Positions 19,082-28,796 of a DNA stretch of 34,960 bases are shown here, piece by piece; the first letter of the stretch is position 1, and the number at the start of each line of letters is the position of its first letter. The DNA is taken from NCBI GenBank assembly GCA_003427395.1, contig BFEA01000362.1, positions 1,410,250 through 1,445,209 on the forward strand, in the 5' to 3' direction. The notes under the pieces were generated by a model. That model was not told where the DNA came from. It saw only the letters and a program-made list of their open reading frames with translations, and searched no databases. This DNA is from Chara braunii. Lineage: Eukaryota > Streptophyta > Charophyceae > Charales > Characeae. A program made the translations under genes and the position numbers.

Positions 19082-20068
19082 ATGGATACGACGGATATCG
19101 ACGTGCCACCTGGCCCAAACCGTTGCAAATATTCCATCCTTTTAGTTTTAATAGACCATTTTTCCAAATACATCGAGGTCTACCCCTGCAAGACCCGTAA
19201 GGCCGCAAAGATAGCCACGTACATCGATCGGCTCCTCTATACCCACCTAGATACGGAAGAGATTCTAACCGACAACGGGTCCGAATTCAAATGCGAGGTA
19301 GAGGAATTGCTAGTGCACCGAGGCATTACGCTTCGACACACGATACCCCACGTTTCCCAGTCGAATGGGCTGGCCGAAAATGCCAATCGCATGATTAAGG
19401 CTGCCCTTCGTAGAAATCTATCAGCGCATGACACGCATCCGTGGCCCGAGATCGTATACCAAATCGTTGGAATTCACCGGGCCACCCCTCACGAATCTAC
19501 GGGGTTCACCCCCTTTCAGCTTCGCACCAATAGCCTCCCATGCGTCGATTACCAGGGCAACTCGAAAATTGCCGAAGCAGGGGGTGGAGACACGCGTGCT
19601 GCCCTTAAGGCCAAGGCCAAAAGGTATGCCGATTTAATGGAAAGACCCGTCTCGAAGCTAGCCCGAAAAAGACAGAAAATGACTGATCTAGCCCACGGAA
19701 GGCACGTCCGTAGCTACGAGGCCCGAAATGGGAACGTCGGTCCCCAACATCAATATAAATTAGGGGACCTGGTGCAGGTACGTAAATGTGCACGTGACCG
19801 GAAACTGGCTCCCAAGTTCTCGGGCTGTTTCCGAGTTGTCGAGCTCGGATCCAACGGTGCCAATACGGTGCGCATTGCGCCCGAGGCCAGCGCCAACCAT
19901 AGCTCTGTCCCCATCGTCCGCCATACCTCTTACATTCGTCCCCTCCCTCCTTCTGATCTCCCTCCATCTCCCTCTTCTGCTGAAGACGAGGACGGCGACG
20001 ATCTAGCTCCCGCCTCGTTCTCTCCCTCTTGTTCCCATCCCTCATCTTCTTCCCCATCCTCGCCATGA
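19082..20068 (+). pseudogene. Integrase catalytic core and C-terminal domain of pol
   Basis: Integrase joins the cDNA to the host genome. The core shows LLVLIDHFSKY (first Asp, residue 25 of this frame, near 19154), ILTDNGSEF (second Asp, residue 64) and QSNGLAENANRMIK (Glu, residue 99), which completes the D,D,E triad with 34 residues between the last two by my count. The C-terminal part has YKLGDLVQVRK, then LAPKFSGCFRVVE and RHTSYIRPLPP, the GPF/Y-type module, here with Cys for Pro. No chromodomain follows. A Pro/Ser/Asp-rich tail ends at TGA 20066. This 328-codon stretch has no internal stop but is displaced from the upstream pol frame by an indel near 19055-19065. Confidence 0.8.
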
Positions 20069-20556
20069 GTTTCATTACGGAGCAAGCTCTTGGCAATCAT
20101 CTGCTGCAGTCACGTGCCTACATCTCGGAGATCCGGCAAGTTTGTCATCCGCGGCTCAGTCCTGATCTTCGACGACTGGCGCAGTTCTTCTGCACCGAGG
20201 GTGTGTGTGCCGCCGCTGCATTCCAATTCGACGGAAGTCCACAAGTAGTGGTATTGGCAGAGGTGGTAGCATTTTATTGGCGGGCGGCTCCAGGAACGAG
20301 CCACGTCACCACGGTCGCTGCCTTTAGCGGCGATATCAGCGCGATCAGCCCGCTTCCGCATACTGCGATCCTGACCTCATTACAGGAGTGGACGCAGCAG
20401 TTATCGACTGAGTGGCATCACGGCCTTGCGCGCCCCGGGTGCAACCTCGTCCGAGTCGTCCCAACATACGGGACTAACTTCGACAAGATCCACACCTCTA
20501 CGCGCCAGCGGGCGGTGGTGCTCCCCACCCTCGTCCCCTTTCAACGCCCCCAATGA
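20065..20556 (+). CDS. Extra ORF after pol (ORF3), unknown function
   Basis: The ATG at 20065 overlaps the pol stop codon (ATGA, 20065-20068), one frame back. The 163-residue protein begins MSFITEQALGNHLLQ, is mixed in composition, and has hydrophobic segments near VVVLAEVVAFYWRAA. I see no signal peptide or clear transmembrane helix. It occupies the env position of gypsy-type elements, but nothing identifies it as an envelope protein. It has no internal stops, in contrast to gag and pol. It ends with TGA 20554, which overlaps the next ATG. Confidence 0.45.
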   Translation: MSFITEQALGNHLLQSRAYISEIRQVCHPRLSPDLRRLAQFFCTEGVCAAAAFQFDGSPQVVVLAEVVAFYWRAAPGTSHVTTVAAFSGDISAISPLPHTAILTSLQEWTQQLSTEWHHGLARPGCNLVRVVPTYGTNFDKIHTSTRQRAVVLPTLVPFQRPQ

Positions 20557-20969
20557 ACTGCGCCGCTCCTTTCGCTCCTCTCTCCACCTTTGGTCTTCCC
20601 TCTCTTTTCCCCACCTTCGAACAATCCGATCTTCATCCTCGCCTTTCCTTCTTGCTCGAGCCCCTTGCAGTCCCGCTCCTCAATCCCAGGCAATGGCGGT
20701 CGTGGCATGAGACATTTGTCGATCTGTTTGTGTGCTTGGCCCGAGTGGAGGTGACGTGGATGAGGACCGACAAGCATCAGGCGTGTATTGAGTACCTGGA
20801 GCTGCTGATTATCCAGGCTTGGAGAACTGACGTAGAGGGCGATGTTCTCGGTTTGCTTTTCGGATCGGTGGGACCAGGCCATCGCCAGCTAATTGTCCAG
20901 GAACTCGTCGTCCCGCTCGCGCAATTGGTCGACGACCTCTCTCTCGATATTGAAGGAACCGGGGAGTGA
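20553..20969 (+). CDS. Extra ORF after pol (ORF4), unknown function
   Basis: This 138-codon frame starts at ATG 20553, overlapping the ORF3 stop (ATGA), again one frame back. The N-terminal part is Pro/Leu/Phe-rich. The C-terminal half looks like a folded helical segment (ARVEVTWM, ACIEYLELLIIQAWR, VEGDVLGLLFG, LIVQELVVPLAQLVDDLSLDIE). No family is recognised. It may be the continuation of ORF3 after an indel rather than a separate gene. Confidence 0.4.
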   Translation: MNCAAPFAPLSTFGLPSLFPTFEQSDLHPRLSFLLEPLAVPLLNPRQWRSWHETFVDLFVCLARVEVTWMRTDKHQACIEYLELLIIQAWRTDVEGDVLGLLFGSVGPGHRQLIVQELVVPLAQLVDDLSLDIEGTGE

Positions 20970-21517
20970 AAGCGCCCTGCCACGCGGCAGGAGTACTTGA
21001 AGCCGTCCAGAATCATCAATCTCGCCTTCTATCCGAAGTAGGATGTGTCCGAAGAGGCAGGAGAAGAAAAAGCCACCGAAAAGAGGACGACACCGAAGAA
21101 GAAATGTCGGAGGAAGGGAGTTATAGTGAGCACAACGAAGAGAAGCAAAGTGAAGAAGAAGAAGAGGAAGAGTAGGAAGCCGGATCGGAGTGGGAGGCCT
21201 TGCCGGAAGAAGCGGCGCGCACAGGCATGGAGGCGGAAGATCCTGAGGCGGTACGTAAGAGTGAAGAAATCGCCGCCGTGAAAAGCCAGCTGGAGCTCAC
21301 CAGTGAGGCGAACTTGTGCATCAACGGCGACCCGACCAGGGATTTAGAGCCCCCCAAGCCCGAAGATGGTGACCCAGCAACCGCGGCTCCGAGTACATCG
21401 CGACTAAGACGGAGCCGATCCCCCTCCCCCTCCACCTCAGCCCGTCCCCCAGTTCGTCCACGTACCGATGCGGGGGATCGGCCTTCGTCCCCGATCATTA
21501 TCCCGCCATCCCCTTGA
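20970..21517 (+). pseudogene. Extra ORF after pol (ORF5), acidic and Ser/Pro-rich
   Basis: This frame follows ORF4 without an ATG. It encodes an acidic stretch (SEEGSYSEHNEEKQSEEEE) interrupted by TAG at 21173, then EALPEEAARTGMEAEDPEAV and a low-complexity Arg/Ser/Pro tail (RLRRSRSPSPSTS) to TGA 21515. The composition resembles a disordered nucleic-acid or chromatin-binding tail. It is probably the C-terminal part of the protein begun by ORF3/ORF4, separated by indels. Confidence 0.35.
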
Positions 21518-22290
21518 TTACCTCACCCTCTGTCAGATCTCTAGCCCCGTCACCTTCACTCGCAACCCCTTCCCCCCCCAATATCTTCCGCCACTTTTAC
21601 TCCACCCGCCTCGTCGTCACCGTCCATCCCCATCCTTCCCTTCAATGCACAAACCCCACGTTCTGTTTGCACGTCCTTTTGTTCAGTGCCGCGTGGGAGC
21701 AAAGCAACACACTAGAAGTCTACTGCGTAATCACAGGAACCATCCCCTCATGTCGCCATCACGAGCTGTTTCGTGCGGCACTCTTTCGCACTTTTTCCAC
21801 CCTCTACCCTGACTACCTCGCCTCCCTCCGTCACAGCGGCGACCGATTTCCCCGCTTTCACCTGATCATCCGCACTTTTTCCACCCTCTACCCTGACATC
21901 CCCGGATCATCCGCTACGAGGAGCTTCCAATCACAGAGGAAGGGATGGACCGCTACTTATCCCCACTTCCCCCCAACCCTCCCCATCGACACCCCTCCAT
22001 GTATAATGTCTACTTTCTCATTCTCACATGGTGCTGACACCCGCCACGTGTCACGACGGCGGCGCATCCCGCCCCCTTCTTGTCAATGACCGTTCTGAGT
22101 GTGGCGATCGACTGGAGAAATCGACACGTGTCCCCCGAGCAGCACGAATCAGCAGTTTTGTGAAGATCACGCCATTAACGATGACATCAACACATGCTCT
22201 GATTCGATGGATTGCGTTGGACAGGGAGTGCAGAGCACACGGAGACCTGATGGACCATGATGGTGCCACCTGGACGATCTCCGAAGTTTG
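21518..22290 (+). other. Region between the extra ORFs and the polypurine tract
   Basis: Frames open here for up to 190 codons (21514-22089 and 22028-22291) but give Pro/Ser-rich sequence without a recognised domain and without ATG starts. A duplication of GCACTTTTTCCACCCTCTAC occurs at about 21786 and 21870. The last frame closes with TGA at 22289, immediately before the polypurine tract. Coding status is doubtful. Confidence 0.4.
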
Positions 22291-22304
22291 AAGGGAAGGG
22301 GGGG
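22291..22304 (+). other. Polypurine tract
   Basis: AAGGGAAGGGGGGG, a pure purine run, is followed at once by TG (22305), the expected start of a 3' LTR. It would prime plus-strand DNA synthesis. Confidence 0.75.
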
Positions 22305-23467
22305 TGCATATGACAGGACCGCAGAGGATGGGGATCCGAGACAGCATGAGCCGGCAGCATCACGAAGATCTTGCCACGGATGTTGTCGTCAACTCATACC
22401 CCGACCCAGTTTTCTCTGTTGATATAGGTTGTGCTGATCTGAGCCTCCTACTTCTTCCTGCTTCTTCGTCTCCTCCTACTTCTTCCTGCTTCTTCGTCTC
22501 CTCCCACTTCCTTTGATCAAGGTTTTTCATGCAATCAAGAGATCGCATAGTTTTGGACCCCCCTACGCGTCACATATGTGGCGAACCACTTCCCGACCCT
22601 GTGCTATCTTTCGTACCCCTTGACTCAATTCCCCCTTTTTTGTATCATACCGACCCAACAAAGCCCCCGTCGCTTTTCTTGATTTCATGTGCCTTGTTTA
22701 GGCCCCCAGTTTTCGGAGGTTCTATTGATTCTTGGAATTCTGCCTTTTTGTAATTCGGGAAATGCATGGGAAATTGGGCGCGCCTTAGCGAGCGCACTGG
22801 GAATCGGGCTCGACAGTTAGGAATTCCGCAATAAGCGGAACCCAACGCATCTTTCTCTTTGCATGAATGTTCTCGGTCACGTCGAAAAAAAATTCTAGGA
22901 ATTTTGTGAGAATACGGATAGCCATGAGACTTTCTTTTCCCGCGTCTACTTTCGCGCGCGGATATGGTGATTTCAATTTTTCAATTGGTAGAACATAGAC
23001 ACGCTGTAACTGTTTTGGTGCCTTTTCTCTTGTTGTCAGCGCCGCGCATGCGAGCTTTGTCCTCCTTATCTCCCATGTCATTCTTCCCCCGTGCTCTCTT
23101 CTCTCTCCCTTCTCTCTCCTCTTCTTCTCCTATCGCCACTGTTTTTCCCTCTCTCTGCTCTTTGCGCGCCTGTTTCCTTTCTTGATCATCTGAATCTTGG
23201 ACCCGTCTCGCGCTACTTTTCGCGCCTCGTTCCTTCTCGCTCTTCAACCTTGGCTCACGAAACCCGGTTGATCCATCAATTAGCCCCGCTCACCAATCAG
23301 ACGCGTTGAGCAAGAGGATCTTCCTGTTGTGCGATGAATCTCATTGGCTGAACATTCAGTTCCGAAGGATCAACATAGCTTCCCTTGAGCACCCCTCGCT
23401 CAAACTTCTCCTCTTACACTTCGATTTCCCCTCTGTATTCTCCCCCGTCTGTCTTCTTTTTCGCAAC

Positions 23468-23475
23468 TATAAATT
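23468..23475 (+). promoter_or_regulatory. TATA box of the 3' LTR
   Basis: TATAAATT lies in the same context as at 11851 and is preceded here by the full U3. If active it would drive transcription rightwards into 25286 onward. Confidence 0.45.
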
Positions 23476-23548
23476 CCGCAAGAGCGCCCGCAAATCTCTC
23501 TTACGTTTTCCACTTGCAAGCCAGCTTCCGGGACGCACTGGCTCGGTG

Positions 23549-23728
23549 ATGCGTTTGGTTCGAGTTGAAAAGTCCTGTCGGGCTGACTGTACGCTGGTCG
23601 GTTGCGCGCTTGATCGCCACGACGGACTGTGGGATCCGGGCGAGCTGTGTCGAGCTTGCGTCAGCGGGGTGACGATCGCAGCGGCGGAAGTTAGCACGAG
23701 ACGGCCGGGATCATCGGTGCGGGTATGA
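23549..23728 (+). CDS. Small Cys-rich ORF in the LTR leader, copy 2
   Basis: It has the same 59-codon length as the copy at 11932, with seven amino-acid differences. All six cysteines in SCRADC, the following C-A-L-D and CRACVSG are retained. It is preceded by about 75 bp of conserved leader after the TATA box. Function is unknown, and it may be an upstream ORF only. Confidence 0.35.
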   Translation: MRLVRVEKSCRADCTLVGCALDRHDGLWDPGELCRACVSGVTIAAAEVSTRRPGSSVRV

Positions 23729-24525
23729 GGATCGGTAATTGGAGTTGAGTGGATGATTGGCCCGGGGCCATACTGGAATTTTATGGCGAATGCGCCTTTA
23801 TGGTTGCGGATCATTTTTTGGTATGAGTTCATGGCTGCGAAGCCGAATGTTCCCTTGTCGGATTCCGGTGTCTCCTGTCTCGACATTTCTCGTCTATCTT
23901 TCCCATCTCTCTCTCTCTCCGATTTGAATGACGATGTGTTTGTCTAACCTGTGAACCGAAGTGAACTCTTGTGATTTCCTGCGAAGAAGAACTTCTTTCG
24001 GAACTCTTCCATTAGTTTCCAAGGTAATCCCCGGATGCAAAGGAACTCAATCCTCTTGTCTTGTGAACGGTGGATGCGTGTGTACCATCCCCCGATTTAT
24101 TTCTGATTTGTGCACCATTGTCATTTTCGCACCTTCCACAATGGATGTATGTATAGAACTGCTTGTATTTTTACATTGATTAGACCCAGCGCTCGATGGG
24201 ATTTTGTTCAAGAATGCAAGAGTGTTTAGATCTGTCGTTCTGAATGCACTGCGCATGCCATCTGCCTTATACTGCACGACATCTGCAGCCAGTCTATGGG
24301 GCAACCTCGAAAAAGCCAGGCGCCTCGGGTTTTTGTCAACCTGGTCTGCTGAAACTGAGTCGCGGGTTGATCTCTCGAAACTTCAACCCGATTATTGCAT
24401 GGTTGTACGAACTCTGTAACATGCTTCTCCCGTGTCGAAGGAAAGGAAAATACTAGTTAGTTCTTTTTCGATTGTGATTTTGATGACGTCTCGGGGTTTT
24501 TGCAAACTCATTTTGATTGATTGAT

Positions 24526-25064
24526 ATGTGGACTGACGGCCGTACCTCGATCGGGTGCCAGCCTCCCGTATCTCCCTCGCCAACGCGCCCCTTCCCTTAC
24601 AACGAGGAAAGGACACGTGTTTGCGAGTGGGACGTAGAGAAGTTGTCGCACGGATTGGCGAACGATATTACTTCCCTCCTGAAAATCGTTGTTCTGGATT
24701 CGTGGATGCGGGCTTTGTCATTGTCAATACGCACTACCCGCCTTACTCAGTACTATTGCCATTTAACGAGCTGATCGTGATTCCGTGGACGGCAGTGGCG
24801 CCCCATTGGCCTCGAACCCTGTGCACGGAGTGCCAGCATTTTGATCGCTACAAATCAAAGGGCTTCCACTACCGGATATGGAGTGAAGACGAGCACAAGG
24901 AAAGAGCCACGCGGCTGAGACCCTCCACGTCAGACTCTGAACTATCCACCGAGCGACGTTGGGACTTGATACGGAAACGGGACACGCGGAGTGTACCGAA
25001 GCCCTTCCACTCTAAACGAAGATCCACAGCGCGGTGGGAAGTTCGACAATACTTTTTGGATTGA
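24526..25064 (+). pseudogene. LTR-encoded ORF, copy 2, one frameshift
   Basis: It is homologous to 12909-13448 over its full length but one base shorter. The GACGTACGAGAAG of copy 1 reads GACGTAGAGAAG here (near 24635), a single-base deletion that splits it into a short N-terminal piece and a long C-terminal piece open to TGA 25062. The downstream blocks (YYFPPENRCSGFV, LCTEC, GFHYR, STSDSEL, KRDTRSVPKPF) are preserved. Confidence 0.75.
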
Positions 25065-25285
25065 ATTTGGATTTTTCTCTTTTCGCGCCGTGCCCGCGCG
25101 CGCATTCGGCGACGCACGAAAGCAACCGACTAACTTCATCGGGCCAACACGGGGGATTTCAGTTCTGTCTGTGTCCCCACACTCAATTTTCCAAACATCC
25201 TTGGCACACCCCATCTTGCTGTTTTCCTGGGCCCTCTTTCCGCACCCTTAGCACTCCGAAGGGGAGACAGCACAGGGCGTGAGGT

Positions 25286-25776
25286 TAGCGCGTCACAGGG
25301 CAGAGTTCAAATTTGGCATGGAACGGGGGCTCAAATTTGACTATAGCAGGGCAGAGTTCAAATTTGGCATGGAGCGGGGTTAATCCTTCCCTACAGGGAA
25401 AGCAATCAATGCCCCCCTTGCTCATGCTGCACTCTCTTGTTGTAAGGGAAACTGTCTCCGTGGGAGCTGCTCTTCCAGCCCTAATGGGAGGGCGAGCAGT
25501 GGCTGAGGCTCTTCCAGCCCTCATGGGACGGAGGCGTTAGTTTGCGTTGTATTCAGCTTCATAATGTGAGCCTTGGTTGCTTGTCACGGGGAGAGTGGGG
25601 GTGTTGCCTAGAGGAGGGTGGGGCGGGTCTCAGACGTGGTATGACCAGAAGGGACAAAGAAAGAAAAGGAAAAAAGACCTCTAGTCTGAGTACACCCTGC
25701 ATCTCATGTACGAATTGTCAGAGTGAAAGCTGATGCCATTTCCAGCTGGATTCATTCACGAAACTACTCGCGTGAA
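25286..25776. other. Right flank of the gypsy element with short duplications
   Basis: GGGCAGAGTTCAAATTTGGC occurs at about 25299 and 25348, each followed by ATGGA(A/G)CGGGG. GCTCTTCCAGCCCT(A/C)ATGGGA occurs at about 25468 and 25509. No gene is seen. Confidence 0.6.
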
Positions 25777-25897
25777 GGCATACTCGCACCACGACTTTTG
25801 CTCCTAAGCTCTGGACATGATTGTGGTCCGATTCGGACCCAGATCGGGCCGCAATTTTTTCCACACACGTTTAGGAAAGTACTAGTGTGAGCATGCC
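25777..25897. mobile_element. MITE-like element, about 121 bp
   Basis: The ends are imperfect inverted repeats: GGCATACTCGCAC on the left, and GTGTGAGCATGCC on the right (complement GGCATGCTCACAC). Similar end-like phrases, GATACACTCACACTACGAC near 29958 and GGCATACTCACACGG near 32361, suggest a dispersed family. No target duplication was confirmed. Confidence 0.45.
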
Positions 25898-26960
25898 CTG
25901 CCTCTCTCCTTCTTCTGGAAAATGGAAAAGTCATAGATGCCCCCACATCCAGGGAACTATTAGTGCGAGTCTGGCCTCCTTCTTGGGCAGGGCGCCTTGT
26001 CCTCCCCCGCCGAAACTTCATTTCCTCACCCTGGTCTCAGCCTGGTATGGACCTGGGACAATGGTACCCACGACTCCAAAAAATGGCCCCACGGGGCTGA
26101 GACCATTTTTTTCGGAGGCGGACTACACAACCTGCTCCATTTGGAGGCAAAGAAGTCTCAAGGCTTTCGGGGGGCGGCCCTTACAAAAAATTCGAGCTTG
26201 GAGCTTGTACCACCGTGCACCCACGAATAGTGGGAGTTTACAGAACAACAAAAGAATCAAGTACTACGTTATTCAGAACATCACAGAATGCTTGACTTGT
26301 TCATGCACACTCCACAAACTTCACAAAGTTCTCCGCCAATGCACCTGGCAGTGAGTAGAACTCCAGTTACAAAACAACTTTTCAGCCGAAGTTCACAGTC
26401 AATGAAAAAGCTTAGTAAATTTCCAATGCAAGGATCGTGGTAATCAATGTCACAATACAAAGCCAGGCTATTCAGTCTAAATGTTTTTTTTTTTTTTTTT
26501 TTTTCAATCCAAGGATTAAGATTTAACAACAAAAACCTGAGGCCGGGGTCCTCACAGTCTACCCGCGTGAACCAAGAAAAGCCAGAAATAAAATGCCTGG
26601 GAGCCTTACCCAGCTTTCGCTTTTTACGGGACCTTCCAGGACCCGACTGACCACCTGACTTCACAAATCCTACTGTTGATGCAAAAAGACCAAAATACTA
26701 AGCTTGCCATTCTTACTTCAGAATTCTACGAATACTAACACTACTTCCGAAGCGTGAACTTGGAAAAGAACCACTGAGGTCCAGGACAATCATATAGTAC
26801 AAGCAATTACACTGTACACGTCATGACAGTCAGCTCAAAACGCTTTCGCTCTCTGTTGAAAAAACAACCGGCCTCAACGTCAGATTTGCTGTTTTTATTA
26901 CTTCAAAGAACTTGTTGAAGTCACTATCCTGGCCACTACCAGTGTCCTGAGCAAGAAGCC
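25898..26960. other. Noncoding stretch, poly-T tract, no gene
   Basis: There are no recognisable proteins. A poly-T tract at 26483-26505, followed by CAATCCAAGG and then CCTCACAGTCTAC, resembles the arrangement at 27478-27573 (poly-T, CAATCCAGG, CCTCACAGTCTAC). These may be two copies of a minus-strand SINE-like or retroposed sequence. Confidence 0.4.
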
Positions 26961-26967
26961 AACATAC

Positions 26968-27064
26968 CCCACGTCAGTGCAATCGCACCATCAGCGACCG
27001 GTCTTATCCTGCCGCCGCACGTCAGTGCAGTCGTAGCACCAGCGACCGGTCATATGCTGCCGCC
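26968..27064. repeat. Tandem duplication, about 47-bp unit
   Basis: CACGTCAGTGCARTCGYA...CCA.CAGCGACCGGTC.TAT.CTGCCGCCG occurs twice in succession, starting at about 26971 and 27018. Confidence 0.75.
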
Positions 27065-27884
27065 GGCTGGTGTTAACATTAACATGACCGCACGTATCTT
27101 GGGAGTCCTCGCAAGCCATCGACAAGGGAGACCCGTGGAAGGCGTTTTTTCGATATCGCAAGGGGTAGTAGGAAACCTGTTGCACTCGCTTACGATGCCA
27201 TTGCCCTTCGATCAAAGAAGGAAAGAGAACTTATGCGCCTCCCTTCAAAATAGGGAAGAGAAGTCGAAGCAATTCCAAGGCCGGCGAATTTTCACAAAAT
27301 ATTACATTGCGAAGCCAAAATGCCAAATTACGACTTAAACACGATTTACTGTATGTTTTACGACTTAAGCTGCGCAGGCTCTTCGAGGGCATTTCTTTCA
27401 ACGCTGCAGTACAGATGATGAATTGCTGATGAGAAGTTGCTTGCTCCTTGTCCTGCCCTCCTCGATACATACATATGTTTTTTTTTTTTTTTTTGTCTTT
27501 ATTAACTCAATCCAGGCAGTTATTGTAGTAGAAACAAGCGCGGACTCGTCCCACGTGCTTACCCTCACAGTCTACTTGCTTGCCCGGTGCACAACATGCT
27601 TAAGTTACCCTACTGCCAGCACTACCCAGCAACATGAAAGGGTGACCGACGGACCGTCCTCACATGCTTCGCCTACCGCGAGCACTACCCAGCTTAGCTT
27701 CACCCGACTCATCATTCATCATATTATATATAATCCCCGCACAGAACTTGAAGTCTTCAAGCAGATAGCAAGAGCGCGGGTAACAGCCCCTTTCCACACT
27801 TCGCAGCGAGATTTCCCGCCAAGTCTCCACCGCACTCACCGCACTTCATACCGAGATTTCCTTATGCTTTCCTTATCCAGCCCC
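27065..27884. other. Intergenic DNA with poly-T
   Basis: No supported gene. It contains the second poly-T/CAATCCAGG copy (27478 onward) and a duplicated CGAGCACTACCCAGC-like phrase near 27618 and 27680. Open frames are short and motif-free. Confidence 0.4.
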
Positions 27885-28310
27885 TTTCCATATGTCCAAG
27901 CCCTTTTTTTTCTCTTTTTTTTCTGAACATAAAGCCCCACGTGTAGTTTCGTGGAGAGGCGTGGCGTCGTGCTCAATCGACCAATTACTAAACCTGCTCT
28001 GCTCATCCGACCCCCTTCCATCCTTCCAAGCCCTTTTCCCCCTCTCAATTTGAAGTCCCACCACGCCTCCTCGTTCGGGCTCCGTCTTTCACGAATAGTT
28101 TAGTGGAGAGGCGTGCCGTGCCGTCGTGATCAATCGACCAACTACGAAAGCTGCTCTGCTCATCCAACGCCCTTCCACCCGTCCAAGCCCTTTTTCCTTT
28201 TTACCCCTCTCAATTTAAAGCTGGTTCATCCACGCCTCCTCGTTCGAAGTCCGTCTTTCGCGAGTAGTTTCGTCGAGAGGCGTCGTGGCTCAATCGACCA
28301 AGTTGAACTC
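27885..28310. repeat. Tandem array, 150-170-bp unit, about 2.7 copies
   Basis: TCCAAGCCCTTTT starts at 27895, 28025 and 28182. GAGAGGCGT, followed by TCAATCGACCAA, recurs at 27954, 28106 and 28275. CACGCCTCCTCGTTCG recurs in the later units. Unit length varies through poly-T length changes and small indels. Confidence 0.8.
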
Positions 28311-28469
28311 CTAAAGATGGTAATCTCTCAGGCCCATGATCGTTTGAGTCCTCCATCCTTGAAGCCATCGATCGAAATATTGTCGTATTGGAAGAGAGCA
28401 GAATGGCGACGGATGAAAAGACCTTGCGCCTCGGTGCATTAGGCCCTCACTCCACTATACTCTGGAACT

Positions 28470-28530
28470 GTGCAAAACGAGAGTGAATCTTTCCCTACAA
28501 CATGGAAATATACACAGCCATGAAATTTTT
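28470..28530. repeat. Half copy of the hairpin element of 11073
   Basis: TGCAAAACGAGAGTGAATCTT, then ACATGGAAATATACACAGCC, matches the loop and right arm of the hairpins at 11073-11180 and 11293-11400. It shows that the hairpin is a dispersed family, not only a local duplication. Confidence 0.65.
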
Positions 28531-28687
28531 TTTTGTCGTTTGTGCATGTCGAGAGAAGTGAGGCGAGGCCCTTGTCACTCACTATATGCACAAAAAATAT
28601 GGGGGTGGCACAAAAAATATGGGGGTGTAACATTTCCTGGCATGTTCTGGCGGACGATTCATTCTTATTTTGGACATACGGTGAGTA

Positions 28688-28796
28688 CCGGGGCCAAGTC
28701 CCACTTAGGCTGATTCTTTATTTCGGACCGTTTATCTTGCGAATCTACGGTCAGAAGTTGAGATTTCGGGTAAGTGGGACTGGGGTCCTGGAGCGA
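28688..28796. mobile_element. MITE-like foldback element, about 105 bp
   Basis: The ends are inverted repeats: GGGGCCAAGTCCCACTTA on the left, and TAAGTGGGACTGGGGTCC on the right. The middle is also palindromic (TTTCGGACCGT...ACGGTCAGAAG), so the whole sequence folds back. A related hairpin lies near 30490-30590. Confidence 0.65.

Larger units (their letters stand above)
11845..25285 (+). mobile_element. Ty3/gypsy LTR retrotransposon with very long LTRs, defective
   Basis: It has a PBS after the left LTR, the gag-protease-RT-RNase H-integrase order that defines Ty3/gypsy (Metaviridae), extra ORFs, a polypurine tract and a right LTR. No chromodomain follows integrase. The two LTRs align over about 1.8 kb. 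A stretch of about 270 aligned bases (12421 onward against 24038 onward) has about 16 differences by eye, so roughly 6% divergence and an old insertion. The left LTR lacks about 1.16 kb present in the right LTR, so the left end is truncated and no target-site duplication can be tested. All protein regions carry stops or frameshifts. Confidence 0.9.
22305..25285 (+). repeat. 3' LTR, apparently complete, about 2.98 kb
   Basis: It begins TGCATATGACAGG directly after the polypurine tract and ends ...GGGCGTGAGGT, the same end as the 5' LTR. U3 (22305 to about 23495) contains a CTTCTTCCTGCTTCTTCGTC duplication near 22449-22500 and a CT-rich segment. A TATA box lies at 23468. The R-U5 part carries copies of the small Cys-rich ORF and of the LTR ORF. 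The end is not the usual CA, but the inverted LTR at 33905 ends the same way. Confidence 0.8.

Noticed and set aside
21045-21281. Basic Lys/Arg-rich ORF overlapping the acidic ORF5
   Set aside because: It is the shifted reading of a GAAGAA-rich stretch. The acidic frame continues further and connects to the Ser/Pro tail.
20966-21517. GTGA and TTGA junctions as further coupled stop-starts
   Set aside because: Any TGA stop is preceded by NTG when the base before it forms a start-like triplet. Only the two ATGA junctions use a true ATG.
20065-22290. Envelope glycoprotein
   Set aside because: The position fits, but I see no signal peptide, cleavage site or transmembrane helix.
23306-23548. N-terminal extension of the small LTR ORF copy 2
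   Set aside because: Copy 1 has no such extension, and it runs across the TATA box and predicted start site.
26281-26664. 127-codon minus-strand ORF
   Set aside because: It spans a poly-T tract giving a Lys run. There is no domain and the composition is random.
27885-28310. CRISPR-like array
   Set aside because: The units are 150-170 bp, diverged, and lack short identical repeats with unique spacers. The genome is eukaryotic.
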